DNA of 64,000 nucleotides from Gammaproteobacteria bacterium (GTDB lineage Bacteria > Pseudomonadota > Gammaproteobacteria > Eutrophobiales > Eutrophobiaceae), in the NCBI GenBank assembly GCA_028279365.1, contig JANQNX010000013.1:124001-188000 (forward strand). Direction: 5' to 3'. The stretch's first letter is position 1. Each line of letters opens with the position of its first letter. Below the pieces are notes generated by a model. It searched no databases, had not been told where the DNA came from, and was given only the letters and a program-made list of their open reading frames with translations. Position numbers and translations under genes: made by a program. Shown one piece after another: positions 56,967 to 64,000 of the stretch.

Positions 56967-58451
56967 TCAGTATTCATAATGTAATTGCCCACCCGGGCCC
57001 AGTGGCAGGCCGGTTTGTAGCCAAATTACTAGCAGTAATAACCAGGCGATAAAAAATGCGAGCGTATAGGGCAGCATCATTGCTACCACCGTCCCTAAAC
57101 CGGAACCGCGTACGTATTTCCTGACTTCCATGATGATGATGATCATATAAGGATTCATGGGTGTGATGACATTACTGACCGAGTCGCCGACGCGATAGGC
57201 AGCCTGTGTTAATTCTGGACTGATATTGACCTGCATCAACATTGGCACAAACACCGGGGCAAAAAACGCATACTTGGCAGAGGCTGAACCGACCAACAGG
57301 TTTATCATGACGACCATGACAATAAAACTGCTGAGTAACATTGAATCAGCCACATTAAGGCTGCGTAAAAATTGTCCGCCTGCGATGGCTATCATCTGTC
57401 CTAAACCTGACTGACTAAAAGCAGCAATAAACTGCGCGGCAAAAAATGCCAGTACGATGTAAGGCCCGAGTCTGGCCATGACTTGTCCGAGCATTTCGGC
57501 TAAATCTCTGTCACTTTTTATTGATCCGCTGACTATCCCGAATATTAAACCCGGAATGAAAAACAAGATAAATAACAGCGGCACCGTCACTTCTATCCAG
57601 CGATCAAAGCGTTTACCTGAGCCATAAAGCGGAGCGCCTTCGAACACCGTCGCGCCGATGAATACCGTCAGTAGTATTGCAATACTGATAAACGCATAGC
57701 GTAGTGCCAATGCTTGCTTATTCGAGACAAATGCCCGGCTCTGCTGAGTCTGCTGAATATCGACAGTAGCGATATTGCCAGTGACAATCCGTTCCGTTAC
57801 CAGCCAGCCAACCAGTGTTAATAACAACGTGGATACAATCATAAACCACCAGTTACCGGTAACGGCAACCTGATAATCTGCATCAATAATCTGTGCACCG
57901 GCCTGAGTAAAGCCTGCTAATAAGGGGTCCAGTGCAGTAATAAAAAAATTCGCACTAAATCCGGCTGACACGCCGGCAAATGAAACAGCGATGCCAAGTA
58001 AGGGCGAACGCCCTGCTGAGTGGTATAAGGCTGCAGCGATCGGTACTAACACCACGTAACCGGCATCTAATGCAATCGAGGATAAGATGCCTAATAACAG
58101 AGTGGCAGGAGTCAATAATGAACCGGGCACACGGGTAATAATGTACTGTAACAAGCCAGGTAAAAAACCGGTTTTCTCGGCGAGACCAATGCCGAGCATG
58201 CCGACTAATACGATACCTAAGGGCGGAAAATTAACAAAATTAGTCACCATGCTCGATAACAGCCACCATGTGCCTTCCGATGACATCAGGTTAAATGCCT
58301 GGATCTGATCACCATTCGGATGACTCACTGTCCAGCCTGAGTTAGCAACACATAATGACATTATGAAAACAATGATCGTGCCTAACACGAACAGTGTGGT
58401 CGGGTCAGGTAATTTGTTTCCCGCTTTTTCGATTAAAGGCAAAAATTTCAT
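56967..58451 (-). CDS. AbgT-family transporter
   Basis: The 494-residue inner-membrane protein has about nine TM helices plus two hairpins. Family segments include LPDPTTLFVLGTIIVF at the start, GLAEKTGFLPGLLQYIITRVPG near 87-108, DAGYVVLVPIAAALYHSAGRSPLLGIAVSFAGVSAGFSAN near 130-170 and GDSVSNVITPMNPYMIIIIM near 430. Characterised members (AbgT, MtrF) import p-aminobenzoyl-glutamate or export sulfonamides with proton drive. Direction is not known here. It overlaps the alpha/beta hydrolase start by 4 bp. Confidence 0.94.
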   Translation of the reverse strand: MKFLPLIEKAGNKLPDPTTLFVLGTIIVFIMSLCVANSGWTVSHPNGDQIQAFNLMSSEGTWWLLSSMVTNFVNFPPLGIVLVGMLGIGLAEKTGFLPGLLQYIITRVPGSLLTPATLLLGILSSIALDAGYVVLVPIAAALYHSAGRSPLLGIAVSFAGVSAGFSANFFITALDPLLAGFTQAGAQIIDADYQVAVTGNWWFMIVSTLLLTLVGWLVTERIVTGNIATVDIQQTQQSRAFVSNKQALALRYAFISIAILLTVFIGATVFEGAPLYGSGKRFDRWIEVTVPLLFILFFIPGLIFGIVSGSIKSDRDLAEMLGQVMARLGPYIVLAFFAAQFIAAFSQSGLGQMIAIAGGQFLRSLNVADSMLLSSFIVMVVMINLLVGSASAKYAFFAPVFVPMLMQVNISPELTQAAYRVGDSVSNVITPMNPYMIIIIMEVRKYVRGSGLGTVVAMMLPYTLAFFIAWLLLLVIWLQTGLPLGPGGQLHYEY

Positions 58452-59302
58452 GGGCTGTTTATTTGTTTAATAAACGTTTCAATGCCATCAGTATAGCGAG
58501 GCCCACTGGTAGCAAAACCGGTGTTGTGATCACCAATAATCTCCAGAAAGAATTTTGGTTGCTTTGCTGCCTCAAATAATTGCTGACCATGCTTAAATGG
58601 AATGATGTCATCAGATTTGCTATGAATAAATAACGTGGGTGAATTAAATTGTATTACGCGCTCAATCGATGGGTAACGAATACGAGCCAGTAGTTGTGTT
58701 GGTAAATACGGGTAGTAATGTTTACCAATGTCAGCAATGGAGGTAAAGGTAGACTCGAGGATAATTGCAGCAGGGGAGGTTTGGGTTGCCAACCAACTGG
58801 CGACAGCACCGCCCAGTGAACGGCCAAAGATAATAATCCTGTTTGCCGGTATGCTTTGCTCTTCGGTTAAATATTGCCAGGCCGCTAGCGCATCCTGATA
58901 CGTGCCTGACTCGCTGATGTTTCCTTCACTATTGCCGTAGCCACGGTAATCAATGATAAATACTGACAGACCCAGTTTGTGGAATAGCTGAATACTGTCT
59001 AAACGGTGGGAGATATTGCCTGCATTGCCGTGAAAAAATAACAAGGTATAGGTATCTTCATGGCTACTCGAAGCGGGAATCCACCACCCATTAAGCTTGA
59101 CGCCATCCGAGGTTGTTAAGTTTATATCGTCGTATTGCAAACCGACTGTTGCCGGCGTTGCTAATACATCAGGATGGGGATAATAAATAAAGTTAGGTTG
59201 AAAGACATAAATCAACAGCGATAAAGATAACCAGACAGAAACAACAATGAATATGACCGAAAACAACATGCGTTTAGCAAGTTTCTTTATCACTGTTCTC
59301 AA
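58448..59302 (-). CDS. Membrane-anchored alpha/beta hydrolase (BEM46-like)
   Basis: The 284-residue serine hydrolase has an N-terminal anchor helix (about 13-35) and an alpha/beta domain. LLFFHGNAGNISHRLD near 98-113 is the oxyanion part, IIFGRSLGGAVASW near 165-178 holds the Ser, HSKSDDIIPF near 237 the Asp, and IGDHNTGF near 263 the His. Function is unknown; family members hydrolyse esters. It lies between the quinone oxidoreductase gene, whose stop is directly adjacent, and AbgT, so the three genes probably form one operon. Confidence 0.9.
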   Translation of the reverse strand: MRTVIKKLAKRMLFSVIFIVVSVWLSLSLLIYVFQPNFIYYPHPDVLATPATVGLQYDDINLTTSDGVKLNGWWIPASSSHEDTYTLLFFHGNAGNISHRLDSIQLFHKLGLSVFIIDYRGYGNSEGNISESGTYQDALAAWQYLTEEQSIPANRIIIFGRSLGGAVASWLATQTSPAAIILESTFTSIADIGKHYYPYLPTQLLARIRYPSIERVIQFNSPTLFIHSKSDDIIPFKHGQQLFEAAKQPKFFLEIIGDHNTGFATSGPRYTDGIETFIKQINSP

Positions 59303-60295
59303 TTATAGATTCAGAATTAACTTGCCGAGGGTATGGCCTTTCTCAAGAGATCGATGCGCTTCAGCGATTTCAGTTAATGAAAAACGTTGGCTAATACGAG
59401 TGCGAAGTTTTCGTAGTTCAATCAATGTCCTTGCCTGATTCAGGATAGACGTTTGATGCTGTAGCGCAGTTTCAATATTGAATAACAATGGTGTCAGCAT
59501 GACTTCGAGGCTAAAGCGTAAATTACGTTGTCTGGCAATAGCCCAGTCCAGATCGCTGGCAGGTAATAATAAGCTCACGACATCACCGTAAAATTTTACC
59601 AGTGGAAATAGTTGTTCGGTTTGTTTACCACCGACATTGTCCATCGCAATATCAACGCCTTGTCCCTGCGTGTATTCCATTACTGCATCTAACACATTGT
59701 CAGTCTGGTAATTGATAACAAAATCAGCGCCTATTGATTTAACAAACTCGGCTTTATCTGAATGACTCACAGTGGTAATGACTGTTGCCTTTGCCTGCTT
59801 TGCCAATTGAATCGCAACATGACCGACGCCACCGGCACCGGCATTGATAAATACGGTTTGTCCTTCGCTTAGCTTGCAGCGATCAAATAAGGCTTCCCAT
59901 GCAGTTAAGATGACGAGAGGCAGAGCGGCGGCTTCATCAAAACTGATGTTTGCCGGTTTTGTAGCGACATGTTTTTCATCGATGACGTTATATTCCGCAT
60001 AGTTACCTTGCTTCCCACCTATACCGCCGTAAAAATAATAAACTTCATCTCCCGGTTTAAACCCGGAAACGTCACTGCCAACTGCTTCAATGATACCAGC
60101 CGCATCGCAACCGAGGATCGTCGGGAATTGATCAATAGGGTAGAGTCCGGCACGAAGCTTAGTATCCAGCGGGTTCACACTCGCAGCCTTGATACGTATT
60201 TTGACTTCGGTGTCGGTCTTGATTTCGGGTGTGCTTACGTCTTCAAGCACAAGTCGTTCGGGTTCTCCACACTGGTGTAACAAAATTGCCTGCAT
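59303..60295 (-). CDS. NADPH:quinone oxidoreductase-like MDR protein
   Basis: The 330-residue medium-chain dehydrogenase/reductase has a GroES-like N-terminal half (KAASVNPLDTKLRAGLYP near 35-52, ILGCDAAGIIEAVGSDVSGF) and a Rossmann domain with VFINAGAGGVGHVAIQLAKQAKA near 150-171. The zinc-binding Cys cluster is absent, so this is the zinc-free quinone reductase group. It uses NADPH. It follows trxB by 8 bases and abuts the alpha/beta hydrolase gene. The real substrate is unknown. Confidence 0.9.
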   Translation of the reverse strand: MQAILLHQCGEPERLVLEDVSTPEIKTDTEVKIRIKAASVNPLDTKLRAGLYPIDQFPTILGCDAAGIIEAVGSDVSGFKPGDEVYYFYGGIGGKQGNYAEYNVIDEKHVATKPANISFDEAAALPLVILTAWEALFDRCKLSEGQTVFINAGAGGVGHVAIQLAKQAKATVITTVSHSDKAEFVKSIGADFVINYQTDNVLDAVMEYTQGQGVDIAMDNVGGKQTEQLFPLVKFYGDVVSLLLPASDLDWAIARQRNLRFSLEVMLTPLLFNIETALQHQTSILNQARTLIELRKLRTRISQRFSLTEIAEAHRSLEKGHTLGKLILNL

Positions 60296-60303
60296 GCCAG
60301 TGA

Positions 60304-61506
<1,203 letters not shown>

Positions 61507-63816
61507 GTGACCCAAGCCTCACGCAAACAGAAACAAGGTAAACCGATTACCGATCACGTGATGAAGAATATTCGCGAGGTCAGTATCTTTGCACTGTTTA
61601 TTGCCGCGCTGTATCTGTTGATTGCGTTATTTACTTATCACCCGGATGATCCCGGATTTTCGCGCTCGACGACGACATCTGAAATCCATAACAGTGCCGG
61701 TACTATTGGTGCCTGGGTGGCTGATGTGTTGCTATATTTATTTGGTTATTTTGGTTATGTCATTCCTATTATTTTCATCGTCAGCGGCTGGCGCTTATTT
61801 ATTACCCGGAAGGCCAATCAGCCGTTCAATCAATTGTTGTTTTCTCTAAGAGGTATTGGTGTTATTACCGGTTTGATTGGTGGTTGTGCCATTGCCTGGA
61901 TGCATTTCCATGCGGGCAGTGCACTACCACACGAAGTTCGCGGTGCCGGGGGGATTTTAGGTAATGCCATAGGCAGCATACTATTGGATATGACGGGTAA
62001 TACTGGCAGCACCTTGTTAATGCTGTCGTTGTTTTTAATCGGTATCACACTTTATACCGGCTTATCCTGGATCAGTGTAATGGACCGTACCGGCCAGCTA
62101 ACCCTGACCAGTATTGCCAATGCCCGACAGTTAATCAGTTCATTCAGAGAGAACGCACAAGGACGCAAAGCCAGAAAAGATCGCGAGCATGTATTAAAAC
62201 GCGATCAGGAAATAGAGGAACAGCGAACCCCTCCGGTGATTAAACCTAAATTACCTGATGCCGAACCGAGTATTCGTGCAGTTAAGGAAAAACAGGAAAG
62301 CCTGTTTGAATTACCGGCCGACAGCATCCTGCCACCATTAAACTTGCTGGATGAACCACCACCGGCTAAAGGTGGGTATTCCAAAGAGGCATTGGAAGCA
62401 ATGTCACGACAGGTTGAACTCAAACTCAAAGATTTTGGTGTCACGGTTGAAGTCGTCGCCGTGCATCCGGGGCCGGTGATTACCCGGTTTGAACTAGATC
62501 CCGCCCCAGGCGTAAAAGGTAGTCAAATTAGTAATCTCTCCAAAGACCTGGCGCGCTCTTTATCGGTGGTCAGCGTCAGGGTTGTCGATGTGATTCCCGG
62601 CAAACCTTATATCGGTCTGGAGATACCTAATGAAAACCGGGAATTGGTGACATTGGGAGAGATTTTGAATTCGAGTCAGTACGAGACTTTGAAATCACCA
62701 ATGGTGATTGCACTAGGTAAAGATATCAGCGGTAAACCCATCGTGGCGGACTTGGGCAAGATGCCGCATTTACTCGTCGCCGGTACCACCGGTTCAGGTA
62801 AATCGGTTGCGTTAAATGCCATGATCCTAAGCTTGTTATACAAAGCCCCGGCATCGGATGTTCGACTGATCATGATTGATCCCAAGATGCTGGAATTATC
62901 GGTTTATGAAGGCATTCCAAACTTATTGGCGCCGGTCGTGACCGATATGAAAGAAGCGGCGAATGCATTGCGCTGGTGTGTGGCGGAGATGGAGAGGCGC
63001 TATAAATTAATGGCAGCGCTAGGTGTCAGGAATATTGCCGGCTATAACAAGAAAGTGCAGGACGCGATTCAAAAAGGTGAGCCTATTCCCGATCCGTTTT
63101 ATAAACCGATTAGCGAAGATGATGTGGTACCGACGCTGGACAAACTGCCATTCATCATCGTGATTATTGATGAATTGGCGGACATGATGATGACCGTCGG
63201 TAAAAAGGTGGAAGAATTAATTGCCCGTCTTGCCCAAAAGGCGAGAGCAGCAGGCGTGCATCTGATTCTTGCGACTCAGCGCCCGTCGGTTGATGTCATT
63301 ACCGGCTTGATTAAAGCCAACGTACCCAGTCGAATAGCGTTCCAGGTATCATCAAAGGTCGATTCACGTACGATTCTTGATCAGATGGGTGCTGAGCATC
63401 TGTTAGGTCATGGTGATATGCTATTTCTTCCACCGGGTACCAGTATCCCTGAGCGTGTACATGGTGCGTTTGTTTCAGATGGTGAGGTGCATAACGTGGT
63501 CGATAATCTTAAGGCACACTGTAGCGAACCGGATTATATCGATGATATTTTACGTGGACCTGCTGACGGCGGAGCAGAAGCCGTACCGGGCATTGATGCA
63601 CCGAGTGAGGAAATGGACCCGCTGTATGATGAGGCAGTGCGCATCGTAACGGAAACCAGAAAAGCATCGATTTCCTATATTCAGCGCCGTTTGAAAGTCG
63701 GCTATAACCGTGCAGCACGAATTGTTGAAGAAATGGAAAAAAGTGGTCTGGTTGGCCCATTGGAATCAAATGGCAGCCGTGAGATACATGCGGCTCCACC
63801 ACCGCCGATAGATTAA
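61507..63816 (+). CDS. ftsK: DNA translocase FtsK
   Basis: The 769-residue septal translocase moves chromosome DNA to dif and activates XerCD. It has four TM helices (about 25-190), a short linker (200-290) much smaller than in E. coli, and the RecA-like motor with Walker A GTTGSGKS (426-433) and Walker [12 protein letters not shown]. The C-terminal gamma winged helix (about 700-765; [24 protein letters not shown]) recognises KOPS. It starts at GTG and is followed five bases later by lolA. Confidence 0.96.
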   Translation: MTQASRKQKQGKPITDHVMKNIREVSIFALFIAALYLLIALFTYHPDDPGFSRSTTTSEIHNSAGTIGAWVADVLLYLFGYFGYVIPIIFIVSGWRLFITRKANQPFNQLLFSLRGIGVITGLIGGCAIAWMHFHAGSALPHEVRGAGGILGNAIGSILLDMTGNTGSTLLMLSLFLIGITLYTGLSWISVMDRTGQLTLTSIANARQLISSFRENAQGRKARKDREHVLKRDQEIEEQRTPPVIKPKLPDAEPSIRAVKEKQESLFELPADSILPPLNLLDEPPPAKGGYSKEALEAMSRQVELKLKDFGVTVEVVAVHPGPVITRFELDPAPGVKGSQISNLSKDLARSLSVVSVRVVDVIPGKPYIGLEIPNENRELVTLGEILNSSQYETLKSPMVIALGKDISGKPIVADLGKMPHLLVAGTTGSGKSVALNAMILSLLYKAPASDVRLIMIDPKMLELSVYEGIPNLLAPVVTDMKEAANALRWCVAEMERRYKLMAALGVRNIAGYNKKVQDAIQKGEPIPDPFYKPISEDDVVPTLDKLPFIIVIIDELADMMMTVGKKVEELIARLAQKARAAGVHLILATQRPSVDVITGLIKANVPSRIAFQVSSKVDSRTILDQMGAEHLLGHGDMLFLPPGTSIPERVHGAFVSDGEVHNVVDNLKAHCSEPDYIDDILRGPADGGAEAVPGIDAPSEEMDPLYDEAVRIVTETRKASISYIQRRLKVGYNRAARIVEEMEKSGLVGPLESNGSREIHAAPPPPID

Positions 63817-63820
63817 TGTC

Positions 63821-64000
63821 ATGAACAAATTGTTAACAATCATATTGTCCGGATTGCTGCTGCTAACTCATGCATACGCAGCAGAGCGTGCTGATCCGCT
63901 CAAGGCTTTTCTTGAGGAATTGGATACCCTGGAATCAAACTTTACCCAGACATTGTTAGATGAAGACGGCAGTGAACTGGAAAAAACCACGGGTACACTG
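63821..64000 (+). CDS. lolA: Outer-membrane lipoprotein carrier LolA, N-terminal part
   Basis: The first 60 codons are in the window. They encode a signal peptide (near AYA-AE, residue 20) followed by LKAFLEELDTLESNFTQTLLD, the typical start of mature LolA, which carries lipoproteins across the periplasm to LolB. The gene starts five bases after ftsK, an order common in gammaproteobacteria. The rest lies past the right edge. It is the partner of lolC-lolD at 39.9-41.8 kb. Confidence 0.93.
   Translation, partial: MNKLLTIILSGLLLLTHAYAAERADPLKAFLEELDTLESNFTQTLLDEDGSELEKTTGTL

Overview
The window looks like part of the chromosome of a free-living gammaproteobacterium with moderate G+C (mid-40s percent by eye). 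Evidence for that placement: the EpmA/EpmB/EF-P lysylation set, a comEC-exbBD-lpxK-kdsB operon, lolCD, aat-bpt-infA, trxB and ftsK-lolA, parE/parC, and an xseB-ispA pair. Glucosylglycerate synthesis, a rubrerythrin/DUF3501 operon and a VPLPA-type sorting tail suggest an aquatic or marine relative of the Thiotrichales/Methylococcales-like groups. I cannot place it to genus. No transposase, phage module, CRISPR array, rRNA or tRNA was found.

Layout. 0-10.3 kb: the 5' part of hslR, moaB, two overlapping secreted-protein genes (a lipoprotein and a phytase-like esterase), a two-gene RND efflux system, an L,D-transpeptidase, an alanine-rich Lpp-like lipoprotein, a small secreted protein, and an aminotransferase gene broken by one in-frame TAA next to its PLP lysine. 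10.3-14.4 kb: HNH nuclease, mazG, a small exported protein, folE2, ispA, xseB. 14.5-17.0 kb: an oxidative-stress operon (rubrerythrin, CCG-type Fe-S protein, DUF3501) behind a palindrome resembling a Fur-family/Irr box. 17.1-25.4 kb: parE and parC, the latter followed without a real gap by three genes of glucosylglycerate metabolism (phosphatase, synthase, GH13_18 phosphorylase). 25.5-27.6 kb: a membrane diguanylate cyclase and an EAL phosphodiesterase.

27.6-31.3 kb: a leftward operon, MaoC-Pta fusion, acetate kinase and FabI-type reductase, with an FNR-like site placed 41.5 bp upstream of the inferred start site, which points to induction at low oxygen. 31.3-34.0 kb: epmB, efp and epmA. 34.0-39.8 kb: an unknown gene, the YoaA helicase, an O-methyltransferase, cpdA, tsaB and a response-regulator diguanylate cyclase. 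39.9-47.7 kb: cell-envelope genes lolC-lolD, DUF2062, and comEC-exbB-exbD-lpxK-trm112-kdsB. 47.7-50.6 kb: infA, bpt, aat and a FemAB/GNAT-like gene, the first three linking translation with N-degron tagging.

50.6-56.5 kb is the least conserved part: a small exported protein, a Tat-exported HDAC-family deacetylase, a VPLPA-CTERM protein, a small exported protein behind a self-regulating TetR gene, an exported START-like protein and a 499-residue lipoprotein of unknown function. 56.5-64 kb returns to widely conserved genes: DUF1820, an AbgT transporter, an alpha/beta hydrolase, a quinone oxidoreductase, trxB, ftsK and the first 60 codons of lolA.

I did not find a clearly new multi-gene defence or mobile system. 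The strongest leads are regulatory (FNR-like, Irr-like and TetR sites), the synthesis-plus-phosphorolysis glucosylglycerate operon, the exported HDAC-like enzyme, the RND pump with a changed proton relay, and the nonsense codon in the aminotransferase.
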